Below the pieces are notes generated by a model. It had not been told where the DNA came from. It saw only the letters and a program-made list of their open reading frames with translations, and made no database searches. Position numbers and translations under genes: made by a program. Shown one piece after another: positions 23,812-33,690 of a stretch of 64,000 nt of DNA. Each line of letters starts with the position of its first letter. Within the stretch, counting starts at the first letter, position 1. Source of the DNA: Branchiostoma floridae (lineage: Eukaryota > Chordata > Leptocardii > Amphioxiformes > Branchiostomatidae); NCBI RefSeq assembly GCF_000003815.2, contig NC_049983.1, forward strand, positions 11,852,283 through 11,916,282, given 5' to 3'.

Positions 23812-23895
23812 GTCCGGGTTGGTGGAGGTTATGTATAAGGGTTACATAACCTCCACCAGGCCTTCCTCCGGGGGTGCGGGGATCGTCAGTCCACG
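23812..23895. repeat. Dispersed repeat with a 15-bp perfect hairpin
   Basis: GGTGGAGGTTATGTA pairs with TACATAACCTCCACC around a 7-nt loop. The right arm continues into CCAGGCCTTCCT...GTGCGGGGATC, which recurs in inverse orientation at about 26405-26485. Confidence 0.8.
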
Positions 23896-26404
23896 CTTTA
23901 AGAGGAAGATGTTACCCTAGGCCTATGATTTCCAAACTGCCCTGGAATATAATGCTCTCCATGTGGCCAGAGTAGTTAGCCTGGTAAAGGCTACAACTGG
24001 GGTATTGGTAGATCAACTTTGGAGGCTGGCGTAGGGAACACTGAACGAAGATTTACTACAAAATGCCAGTTTCTAGGCGTCTTATTGATCAAAGCAACGG
24101 CAATCAGATATTCCTGGTCCTTCGTGAAGCTGCAGTGCCGGTGGTTTTACGGTCTATAAGGCCTCCTTTGCATGCAATATGGAGTTCTGGCAGTTATGCA
24201 GACTTCAGATTGATGATGATGAATAGTCACGAAATTCCAGTCACGGGTTGCTCGAGTATAAAACTGTTCGTCCGTCGGAAAACTACTAGTACTCCAAACT
24301 TGAGATGGGTCACCGCGAATGGGCAAAACAGCTCAACGTGAAGTCATGCTCCGTGGCTTCGGCATGTAGGCATGGCAAAATAGATAGGTTCGTTAAACCC
24401 CGGGTCAGCAGAAATTCTCAATCACAGGGAAACTAATCAATAGTATAATGCAAGCTATGTCAGCGAACATTGATTTTGCAAAAGTGAGTGGAGACATATG
24501 TTCAAACTATCCGTCTTCAAATGTTTTCTTGGAAGTGTGCGGTGTTACCATGAAAAATCAGACAATAACTTTAAACTTCGAAGCAGACAAATGGTTATCA
24601 CCATATAGTAAGACGCAGTCTTATATAACGCACGCTGTTCCCACTTTCTGATAATATACTGCAGATAACTATACTGTACATACTATGTTCTACATCGCCT
24701 TAGTGATCACAGGAACAAGAAATTGCCCAACTCTATGTCATTAAGTGTGATTACTACATACATCGTTCCTAGAACACGGGCAACGGGCCAAAGAGAGAAA
24801 TAGAGAGAGGAAGATCATTACATCTTCATTACGCCAAATAAAATAGGCTTTCAGTGTACATTAACTTGACGCAGGCCTAGGGGTACTTACTTACCGGAAT
24901 AAGACATTCCGGCATCATTCAATGATAGCGCACTTCATTAATCGACATAAGGAATTCGATGAGTCCTTTTAAGAGATTCTACCGAAGACGACAATAAAAG
25001 AGATGCGTATTTCTTTCACATTATTTACCGATGGATCTATTATACTCTTATACAGAATCTACATGATATATGGAGGAAGATAATACCTTCACCTTCAATA
25101 TTCTTTTTGATATAAATAATTGCACAGGCGGGGGTAAAAAAATCACAATGGTACCTAAGAGGAGACCACGTGCCATAAATATGGATTGCAATACCTGCAA
25201 GCCTTAATAAAATAAGGTACTAACCATAAACAACAATGAGGTTGGGGGGATCTGTGTTCGTCAAACGTGATGCTATTTCATTGGTAGTCTTCTGGTATAT
25301 TTCCTGCTCTACTTATGAGACTATAGACATTTCTCAGACATATATATATCATTGACTGCGATGCGCTAGGTGTGTTCTGTATAGTTATTTTTATCATCCA
25401 TCAAACTGGCCTACTTTAAGGACATGTTTCATTTCAAGAGAGGTTATGGTTCATATTTCCCACTCGCAAAAGCTACAGACCAAGCAAATTACAGACGCAC
25501 CTTTCCTTTCCCGCCACCACAAAGCGGACAGGAAACCAGACATGACAAAGATAATAAATACGAACAGCGATGACTCGGCGTGAACTTTTTACCTTGAGAG
25601 GTAGACAGTATATAACTAGGAGATTAGTATTCGGTTCCTGTAACTAGCTGTAACATTTTCCTTTTGGTGATCTCATTACTGGGAATACTTGTAGCCCGTA
25701 AGAGGTGATAAGTGGTTCAGTGCCTCTCACATTGTCGTCTCATCTGTACCCATAGCGTTCTCCACAGAGGACGCGTTGTCAATGAAAATACATGGAAGTT
25801 TTTGTTTTTCATTTGCTTTAAAACGTATGGGTTTATAGCATGGAGGTTTACCTGTGTTAACAAAAACTGTATTTCTGCTAGCATCACCCAATGTATATAT
25901 CTCCCAAATTGTCGGCAATTTCATCTTTCACTGCAAACAGAAAAGAAATCAGACCCAATCGTTCAGTAGCAACACTAGATGACGACTTTCATTTTGCTTT
26001 ACGTTTATTTCATTACTACATTTTATACCTTATATCAATTGTTATCATTATTGTATTCCCGTGTATAGTTGCAATTAGCATTCAGGCGCGAATTTGCAAT
26101 AATGTTATTATCTACCAATTATAAACAGTAGGTAAACATTAAGTAAACAATGTTATTATTGGAGTCTGGGTTCAAGTTTAAATCATTCTTGTTTGTTTGG
26201 TAAAATTAAGTCCTTTGTTCATACGTACAAGTTTTGTTTTCAATGGTTCAGAACCCACCGTGCACTCAGAAACAGCTGTGAGACATGGACTGCTTGAGTT
26301 CCATATAGTCTCTACCAGACTGGCTATGTTGGCCATAATAGGGTGAATAATTTGCCAGGGGAGTTTTGCTACCAGAGAAGTTGGTCTTCGGAGGGGAAAC
26401 ATGT
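23896..26404. other. Spacer without recognised gene
   Basis: Only short unrecognised frames (for example 24063-24341 and 25712-25969). No splice-bounded coding segment is convincing. Confidence 0.3.
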
Positions 26405-26490
26405 GAATCTAAGCGTGGACTGACTCCCCTGGCCAATTTCCCGACTTATTTGGAGATCCCCGCACCACCGTAGGAAGGCCTGGTGGAGGC
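26405..26490 (-). repeat. Second copy of the dispersed repeat (inverse)
   Basis: Read on the minus strand it shows CCTCCACCAGGCCTTCCT and GTGCGGGGATC as at 23845-23885, then GGCCAGGGGAGTCAGTCC. The phrase GCCAGGGGAGT also occurs at about 26354, suggesting the remains of an inverted-repeat transposon from about 26345 to 26440. Confidence 0.6.
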
Positions 26491-27739
26491 TAGGTTCCAT
26501 GACTCATGATCAGTCGTACTACTGGCAGATTATGTATATCACTGCACGATTGAACTACACACAGTCAAAGTAATTTTCCAAGCAGATGCTTGGCACAAAT
26601 CGTTGCATCTTTCTGCCGTGTGTATTTTTGTTGAGAGGCCCTGCCGCCGCTTTCTCTGTGTTTTCCAGACCCTCCAACATTTGCGGTGAAATTATGGAGA
26701 TAAGGGCTGGTTTAAGTAGCATGCTTGAAAAGTCATTCACGTTAAGGTCGTTAACAGCTGTGTACACATGGGCCCTGGGCAAGGGTTGGCCACTTCTTGA
26801 CTTACATGTAGTGTCATCACATGAGGTAGATCTTACATTTTTCAAATCTTTTTAGGCGTTCAAAAATGTGAAAAATAAATCACATTTGGGCAGCATGTGG
26901 AAAATAGTTTATCAACCGTTAGCCCTTCCTATATTTACCGCAAAATAAGTTGCAATGTAATAAAAAAGTGCACCTAGGTTGTAAAAAATCCAATCCGAAA
27001 ACCCTTATTTTTCAAACCCTTGCACCAAGTCTGGGACTCTGGAGGATGCCAAGAATGCCTTTAAGTGGCTTTTGTTGGTGCACACAATTTACGATGGGAA
27101 ACTTCTTGTGGTGATCAAATGGGGTAACGTAGTTCCAAGGGATCAACTGGGATTCCGCGCCATCTGGAGTGTATATCCTAGCTACGCCGGCAGTCTTACA
27201 TGTACATGTACGCGTACTTTAGATGTGAAGGAAATGTCCCATAATTTACAAGTAGCAGAACCCTCTGCAACACATGATACTTGATAGTGAAGCTCTCAGA
27301 GAGTCGTGAGTGCACAAATATATCAATGTGAGTACTTGCTCGGCATAGCAATTTGGTAGCGTTTTACTAACTATTGAATGTGCGACCATAAATATACATA
27401 TACTTTATTCGTACGTGAAAAATATTCCGAAAGAGTTCAAAGAGTTGCAGATTGTAAGTATATACACGAAACGTAACGTTACGTATTCGGCCATTGCGTT
27501 GTACAGTAATTGACTTTCAGAGTCAGATCACGCGTACATATCTGAAGGAGAACCCGGTGGGATGTCTTTATTGATTGACTCTTAATTCTACTGCGTCTCG
27601 AGAGGGCCAGGACACTTTCTTTAAGATGCCTCCTGCGCCAGGAGGATAAAGACAGAACACTCCGAGCAATTGCCTTAAAACAAGTGTGGTATGGCAGCTG
27701 GGGTAAATACCCTTATATTGCGTCCTGATACAAAAATGT
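26491..27739. other. Spacer downstream of the LINE
   Basis: No gene is recognised. A minus-strand 96-codon frame at 26555-26845 has no identifiable motif. Confidence 0.3.
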
Positions 27740-27825
27740 CAGTACTTCTTCTTGATCTTGATCTTGATTGGGTACTGGACAACGCCCCTCAGTTGGGGCA
27801 AAGCGTCCAGGGGGAGTGCTGCGCC

Positions 27826-30630
27826 TTAATGTTCCCTGAGGCGTTGGAGAACTGCCTCCTTGAACTTTGGAGCGTCTGTGATCTCCGTGACCTCGTACGG
27901 TAGAGAGTTCCAATCTCTCACGGTTTGTGGGAAGAAGGAATGTTTGTAGCAGTCTTTGTGAAAAGGTAGAGCCTTGTAAGAATTTGGGTTTGAGTGTCGC
28001 GATTGGCGCGGTACAGGCTTTAGATGAGTTTCGACCGGTAGGGCTACTTTGTGGTGTCTTGCTTTCTGTAGAATTGTTAGTCTATTTGCTGTCCTTCTGT
28101 TGCGTAAAGTGTCCCACCCCAAATCAGAGACAAGTTTGGTGACACTATCATGACTATGATACGAATTTGTGACAAATCTAGCCGCTCTTTTTTGAACGGA
28201 CTCTAACTTAGCAATGTGCTCTTTGTGGTATGGATCCCAGGCAGCGCTGGAATACTCTAAATGCGGTCTAACAAGGGATGTATATGCATTTGTTTTGACT
28301 GATTTGGGGCAGTTATAAAGATTGCGTCTCACAAAGCCTAACGTCTTGTTAGCCTTGGAAGCACTGTACTGTATGTGTTGTGACCAAGAGAGCTGGTTGT
28401 TGAGTGTGACTCCTAAGTATTTGTGGTTGTTAGTCTCGGCTAGAACATGACTTCCTAATTTGTAGTCGTAGAGTTTAGGTTTACGTTTGTGGGTATAACG
28501 CATAACAAAACATTTGTCCGGGTGTAATTTCATCTGCCATGTGTTTTGCCATGTATCTAATGTATTGATGTCCTCTTGTAAGAGGGTGTGATCTCTGTCA
28601 CTGTTTATCTCCCTGTAAATGACGCAGTCATCCGCAAAGAGACGGATGTTAGAGTTGAGGTTGTCGGCTAAGTCGTTAATGTACACTAAGAACAGTAGTG
28701 GTCCGAGCACAGTGCCCTGGGGCACTCCAGAGACTACCTCTGCCCACTCTGAGTGCTCTCCCCCAACTACCACTCTTTGTTTACGATTTTTGAGGAAATT
28801 AGAAATCCAGTGGAGAACCTTACCCCTAATACCATAATTTTGGAGTTTTAGGAGTAAGCGATCATGAGGTACTTTGTCAAAAGCTTTTGCGAAGTCGGTT
28901 ATAATCATATCTGTTTGCGACCTGGTATCTAAAGAATGGGCTAAGTCAGTTGTAGTTAAAATAAGTTGGGTTTCACATGAACGCTTTTTCCTAAACCCAT
29001 GCTGCTTGTCAGATAATATAGAGTATTTGTCAAAATGATCCATCATCTGTGATTGCACTATGTGCTCCATAACCTTACTACAAACACATGTAAGAGAAAC
29101 AGGACGATAATTTGCAGGATCAGTCCTGTCCCCCTTTTTAAAGATGGGAGAGATATTGGCATGTAGCCATGGGGAAGGGATTTGGCCAGTTTCAAGTGAT
29201 TTCTGACAAATAATAGTCAGAGCAGGGGCTAACTCAGCAGCTGCTAGTTTGAGGATCCTTGTTGGTAGGCCGTCTGGTCCACTTGCTTTGTGTGGATTCA
29301 GATCTTTTAGGAGTTTGGTGACTCCGTTTACATTGATGGAAAAGTCAGGCATAGTGGGGATAGAACTACGGGGGAGGCGGGGCATGTGTTCATCCTCTCG
29401 TGTAAAGACAGAGCTGAATTGGTTGTTAAGGATGTTAGCTTTGTTTCTGTTATCTGTTTCTAGCTTTCCTTTCTGCTTAAGACTAGGGATCCCAGTTGTA
29501 TCCTGTTTTAAGTGTTTGATGTGCGACCAAAACTTCTTGGGGGAATCAGAACATATAGAATTGACATATTTACGGTAGTTTTGTCTGGTAGTCTTTTTTG
29601 CTCGTTTGCGAATAGTGCGGAATTTAGTCAAGTTCTCGGTTGTTGGGTTTTTACGATAAGAGTTGTAGGCTCGCTGTTTTTTCTTATGTATTTTCCTAAC
29701 CTTGTTGTTAATCCAAGGTGAAAAATTATTATTGTTAATAGTTTTGGATGGGACATATTTGTCCATCACTATCTTGATTTTGTCCACAAATTCATTATAA
29801 AGCTCTTCTGTTGTGCAATTGTCAATGTTCCGTTTAGCTAAATTATTACTGTAATCCTGTAGCTCAGTTCTTATGGCGGTTTCATCAGCTTTTTTCCAAA
29901 GTGAAACACGCCTGGGGCTTTGTTTGATTTTCTTAGGTTTAACATTAACAGTAATAACTGGGATGCCATCATGGTCCCCTATACCTGGGATCAGAGAACA
30001 AGTTTCAACAAGTGATGAATTATTAGTTAAGAAAAGATCAAGGGTGTTATTGAGACGGGTTGGTTGATCCACAACCTGTTCGAGCCCAAAGTCATGTGTT
30101 AACTCTAAAAAATGTTTAGAAAGTGCACTATAGGGAGCGCTTGGGCTCACACTTAAGTTGTTCCAGTCTATACCAGGGAAATTGAGATCCCCCCCTAGCC
30201 ATACTTGGCCACCTTGTGGTTTAATCTTGTTTAATGAGGCTCTCAGTTTATCTACAAAGTCAATGTCTTTTGCATAAGTATGCGATCTGTAACAAGAACC
30301 AATTGTAATCGGTTTGGCTCCTTGGATCTCCAAGGTTGCCCATACCGTTTCACACTCAGTGTCTAGATCTAATCTATGTGTAACTATCAAGTCGTTCTTG
30401 TAGGCAAGGAGAACACCCCCTCCCTTTCTCCCCAGTTCTCTGTCTTTCCTTATGACGGTATAGTCTGGGGGGAAAAGTTCACTACTGCCAACTGAGTCAT
30501 TTAGATGTGTTTCTGAGCCTAGTATAATATCTGGAGAATGCTGGTCTAAGCATGCTGCTAGATCAGCAGTTTTGTTGCGTATGCCCTGGAAATTTATAAC
30601 ACATGTTTTTAATTTCTGTTTGGGGGGGCC
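27826..30630 (-). CDS. LINE endonuclease-reverse transcriptase
   Basis: The frame is open from about 30816 to TAA at 27826-27828; authentic sequence begins near 30600, where INFQGIRNKTADL starts the endonuclease. Endonuclease landmarks are GSETHLND, the GGDLNFPGIDWNN box and GDHDGIPV. RT landmarks are NYRPVSLTC, KAFDKVPHDRL, SGVPQGTVLGPLLFLVYIND and the catalytic FADD (codons at 28627-28638). The C-terminal FFPQTVRDWNSLP motif is standard in CR1/Jockey-group elements. The enzyme nicks target DNA and copies its own RNA there. About 900 codons from here to the stop are uninterrupted, so the copy is young. The N-terminal ~70 residues of the open frame are out of frame with the true linker. Confidence 0.95.
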   Translation of the reverse strand, partial: GPPKQKLKTCVINFQGIRNKTADLAACLDQHSPDIILGSETHLNDSVGSSELFPPDYTVIRKDRELGRKGGGVLLAYKNDLIVTHRLDLDTECETVWATLEIQGAKPITIGSCYRSHTYAKDIDFVDKLRASLNKIKPQGGQVWLGGDLNFPGIDWNNLSVSPSAPYSALSKHFLELTHDFGLEQVVDQPTRLNNTLDLFLTNNSSLVETCSLIPGIGDHDGIPVITVNVKPKKIKQSPRRVSLWKKADETAIRTELQDYSNNLAKRNIDNCTTEELYNEFVDKIKIVMDKYVPSKTINNNNFSPWINNKVRKIHKKKQRAYNSYRKNPTTENLTKFRTIRKRAKKTTRQNYRKYVNSICSDSPKKFWSHIKHLKQDTTGIPSLKQKGKLETDNRNKANILNNQFSSVFTREDEHMPRLPRSSIPTMPDFSINVNGVTKLLKDLNPHKASGPDGLPTRILKLAAAELAPALTIICQKSLETGQIPSPWLHANISPIFKKGDRTDPANYRPVSLTCVCSKVMEHIVQSQMMDHFDKYSILSDKQHGFRKKRSCETQLILTTTDLAHSLDTRSQTDMIITDFAKAFDKVPHDRLLLKLQNYGIRGKVLHWISNFLKNRKQRVVVGGEHSEWAEVVSGVPQGTVLGPLLFLVYINDLADNLNSNIRLFADDCVIYREINSDRDHTLLQEDINTLDTWQNTWQMKLHPDKCFVMRYTHKRKPKLYDYKLGSHVLAETNNHKYLGVTLNNQLSWSQHIQYSASKANKTLGFVRRNLYNCPKSVKTNAYTSLVRPHLEYSSAAWDPYHKEHIAKLESVQKRAARFVTNSYHSHDSVTKLVSDLGWDTLRNRRTANRLTILQKARHHKVALPVETHLKPVPRQSRHSNPNSYKALPFHKDCYKHSFFPQTVRDWNSLPYEVTEITDAPKFKEAVLQRLREH

Positions 30631-30659
30631 CTTTGCGTCTACTTGGCTTGGCTTTAGCC

Positions 30660-30985
30660 TTAAGAGGCGATGAAGCGGCCAAGGGTGACTTGGCAATTCC
30701 CGGGTTTGACGGGTTGTTATGATTCCCAGAAGAGTTGGTTTGTGAATGTATCGAAGACAAACTTTCGAAACTGTTAGACAGCTCGAAGTCACTATTATTA
30801 AAGAGTGAACTTTCACTCTTTAATAATAGTGACTTCGAGCTGTCTAACAGTAGCTATTGTGTTCCGCCAGAACATTCACAAACCAACTCTTCTTGCAATT
30901 CCTGCCCTGATGGGAATCATAACAACCCGTCAAACCCGGGAATTGCCAAGTCCCACTTGGCAGCTTTGCCACACAAGAGACAAGG
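30660..30985. repeat. Fold-back palindrome inside the LINE
   Basis: The core is a perfect 39-bp inverted repeat with a 2-nt spacer: arms 30771-30809 and 30812-30850. Farther out the arms stay related with indels: CATTCACAAACCAACTCTTC and GGGAATCATAACAACCCG occur on both sides in opposite orientation. The outer arm at 30851-30985 reads as LINE linker protein on the plus strand. Confidence 0.9.
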
Positions 30986-31291
30986 AAATTTGGGTTTGTA
31001 GGGGCCTGGATTTGGATGAACGTCCCCTGACTGTGTTAACATAACAAGGAGGGCTATAGATACAGAAATTGACTTGAGTGGGTTTCTAGGTGAGTTGGGT
31101 CTGTCTTTCTGGTGTTTGTGGAAACTCAGTAAGTTTAGTATGCCAGGAGTAAACTTAAAGTCAGAGTTTGGGGCCATGAGCAAGTTGGGGTTTGCTGGAC
31201 CCTCCCTGTTTACATGGACTAACAGTTGGTTTGAGAGGGAGTAGAGTCCCACTATTATTACTAACAAGTTTAATACATTTGACCACATCAT
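30917..31291 (-). CDS. LINE N-terminal segment with 2A-like ribosome-skipping motif
   Basis: From the first ATG (31291) the frame encodes a hydrophobic, signal-like segment (SNVLNLLVIIVGLYSL). It reaches LLVMLTQSGDVHPNPGP, with GDVHPNPGP encoded at 31001-31027. This matches the DxExNPGP consensus of 2A-like sequences, where translation releases the upstream peptide and resumes at the final Pro. Such motifs are documented at the N terminus of CR1, L2 and Rex1 elements of lancelets and sea urchins. Just after it, PCLLCGKAAKWD looks like the first half of the PHD-like finger of these elements. The frame then enters palindromic DNA and stops. Skipping activity is inferred. Confidence 0.85.
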   Translation of the reverse strand: MMWSNVLNLLVIIVGLYSLSNQLLVHVNREGPANPNLLMAPNSDFKFTPGILNLLSFHKHQKDRPNSPRNPLKSISVSIALLVMLTQSGDVHPNPGPYKPKFPCLLCGKAAKWDLAIPGFDGLL

Positions 31292-31327
31292 TGTTGCTTG
31301 TTCACGAAATATAATACTTGTTCCCAA

Positions 31328-33319
31328 AATACAATACTGTCTTAGATTATTTACTACTTGGCGGTGTGGTCAGGAGTTTGCTGGAAGTATGTCGCTAGTG
31401 CATGTGCGCACTTGTACCTATCGTGACGGTATAAGTGAAAAAACGGATTTGTAATATCTTAACAACCTGAAATTTACTAATTCTACAATTCAATTTTGTC
31501 CCTACCGGTCTACCGCTGCAGTCTTACCTTTGCCGCTCGCGACACATACAAATTACAGGCTCATATTTTAGCCGTAGCGGGTACGACTGGAGAAAACAAG
31601 ATGGCTACCGCTAGGGGAGGTGGTCACGCGACCGTGGTCGCCCTCCCCCTTAGGTACTTGCGTGACTTTCGGTGCTTGTTGCTTCAAAACTGGGTTCCTG
31701 AGAGTGGAATTTTCGCTCAAATTCCGTTCCTGGGTGTTCTTGGGATCCTCCGGTGATGGTGTAGAGGACTTGCTCCTTGTAGTTTTGCCCGCGGCGAGAG
31801 TTTTAGGTGGTAAAGAACCCCCGTATCGCGGAAAGGTGTTCACACACCGCGCATGCGCACTCCCAATTACTTACATTTCGTGTCGTGAAACCACTAAGTA
31901 TTAATTATGAACGTTATCGAAAGACTTCTGTTTGTATTGTCACCATTGAGCAGAACGGTGGTGGAAAGGGGACGTTTCCAGTTGTTACCTCTATATTTTG
32001 ATATCTGTGATGTAGCCTGTGGATTTCCAACATTTTTGTATACAAGTAGCGTGTTTCTTCAGATGACCTCTGACCTCCGAAATTGTTCACAAAGTATTCT
32101 GGTGTATAATAGTGCAATTATAATGAATTCTTGTAACACAACCCAAATAGATTGTAGTCTGATTTTAAATTATCTTGTTAGATATGTTGTAGAGTTTTGA
32201 TAAATGCTAGTGATAACGTTGTACTGCCATTCCTGTGTATTTGTCTGGCCTAACTTGTAAACTCCGATGTCAGCAACGCTGCCTGAGAGTCTGACAGGCG
32301 TAATGTACTTTGTCACATTTGCTATTAAATCGTTTCCACGTTGTATTTCGCGTCCTATCATTCAGATAGGCTTCCACAAAGTGCAAAACGCACTTTGTTG
32401 GTAGGTTTTGTTGAGTTCACAATAAGTGACCGCCTTGACGAGACTGGGTTTGCTCATTTTTGTCAGGAGACGAGCTGCTAAAATGCTCCTCTGTGTGAGC
32501 TTGATATCTTCCCCTTGTGTGTTATTACAAAACATGTCCAGAGACACCTGATGACGTCACAACAAGGGGCCGCCGTAACTACTCAGGTTTTCCGTCAAAC
32601 CGCTCTTCTAAAGAAGCTTGGTATCCTTCCGTTGTGTAAATATGCTGCTGTCTTAATGAAATAAGCCATACTCTGATAACTGTGTTAAGTTCAAGTTCGA
32701 CGAATGAGACATAAATCTACAACAGCATAATACACAATGAAGTACTTGCTATCTCACAACGCAGAACTGGATCCTTAAGCACGGTCTTGGGCCTTGGGTT
32801 TAGTCGAACGGGAAAGTATGTACAGAAAATCAATGAGCACGTAAGTTTAAGATGAAACCCTTAAAAATATAGCGGATGAGAGTGAGCTGTAAAACGCTAG
32901 AGGGGCTGAGTGATTAGAAGCTTGAGACACTTTAGATGTACCAGGCCCATAACTTCAAACATTTCTATCTTTATAACTGTGTCTACCCACAGAAACACGT
33001 TTAAAAGTTCAAAGTAGTGGGCAGGTCCTCAGATGGCGTGGCTTGTTAATGCACACCAATAAACTTTTGATCGTAAAATACACTTAAGCTAAGGCATCGA
33101 ACGCAGCCAAGGTTTCTCCCTTTGAACACTTCACCGTCGATCGAAAGTGCGCCCTTGGACGAAAATAGGGGCATGTAATCCGCATGAAGGGACACCACAC
33201 ACCGATCGTAACCCTTGTAGTAGCGCCCATTTACTGATCTCTGTGGAAAGCCAAGGCCTCGTACTATCGTAACATTAGTAGTTTGTTGTAAATGTTTCAT
33301 CGTTACAAATGGACTCTCT
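31328..33319. other. Spacer, possibly including the LINE 5' leader
   Basis: A GC-richer stretch (31560-31860) is open on both strands (91 codons minus, 94 plus). It could be the LINE's 5' region or a first exon of something else; no domain is recognised. The remainder to 33319 is unrecognised. Confidence 0.3.
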
Positions 33320-33330
33320 ATATAATGTCC
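33046..33330 (-). pseudogene. Exon-like minus-strand segment, unrecognised
   Basis: The frame reads like real protein (IVRGLGFPQRSVNGRYYKGY, then DRCVVSLHADYMPLFSSKGA), with a possible acceptor ...ATATAG near 33321. Its 5' part runs into the SINE at 33320-33690, and no good donor follows. A second minus-strand open stretch lies on the far side of the SINE (33959 to about 33700). A broken gene interrupted by the SINE is one explanation; chance is another. Confidence 0.25.
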
Positions 33331-33690
33331 TTGTCCTTGATTAAGGTCTTGGTCGACTGACTGTTTGGCTGGGTTGTTAGGCCAGCTGAGACTAAATCGA
33401 GAAATCACAGGTTCGTTTCCTGACATCGCTGGCTAGACGTTCTAACTGTGTCCTTGAGAAAGGCACTTGACCCTTTTGTCCTCACTCAACCCAGGTCTAC
33501 AAATAGGTACCTCAGTAACCTGACTTCAGTTGGAAAGGTAAAAGGCGTTGGAAAGGAAATGAATGGTCTCCGCCTTCCAATATCGTGCCTTACACACAAT
33601 AGATGAACGAACAAGTCGCTGCCCCGGCGACCTTAAAAAGCCTATCGGGCAACCTTTACTCAAGGAAAGCGCCTTGCTTTACCTTTACCA
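33320..33690 (+). mobile_element. SINE with deuterostome-type core
   Basis: A B-box-like GGTTCGTTTCC at about 33409-33420 is followed by the body GTGTCCTTGAGAAAGGCACT...CCTCACTCAACCCAGG...GGTACCTCAGTAACCTGACT and GGAAAGGTAAAAGGCGTTGG. The tail ends TCGGGCAACCTTTACT. This arrangement matches tRNA-headed SINEs with the conserved body found in lancelets and other deuterostomes. The exact 5' end is not fixed. Confidence 0.7.

Larger units (their letters stand above)
27740..31327 (-). mobile_element. APE-type non-LTR retrotransposon (CR1/Jockey/Rex1 group) with 2A-like motif
   Basis: Read on the minus strand the element has a hydrophobic N-terminal segment, a 2A-like motif, the start of a Cys-rich finger, a linker, an AP-endonuclease domain, a reverse transcriptase and a short (TCAAGA)n-like tail at about 27747-27768. 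Such tails are typical of CR1-like elements. Three defects make this copy non-functional as read: a fold-back palindrome around 30771-30850, loss of the rest of the finger, and a frameshift in a seven-base homopolymer at 30622-30628. The 5' boundary is uncertain; GC-richer sequence up to about 31860 may be its 5' leader. Confidence 0.9.

Noticed and set aside
26555..26855. 96- and 89-codon overlapping frames
   Set aside because: No motif on either strand and no splice context; likely chance.
30735..31001. Independent plus-strand gene of 88 codons
   Set aside because: It is the inverted copy of the LINE linker within the palindrome.
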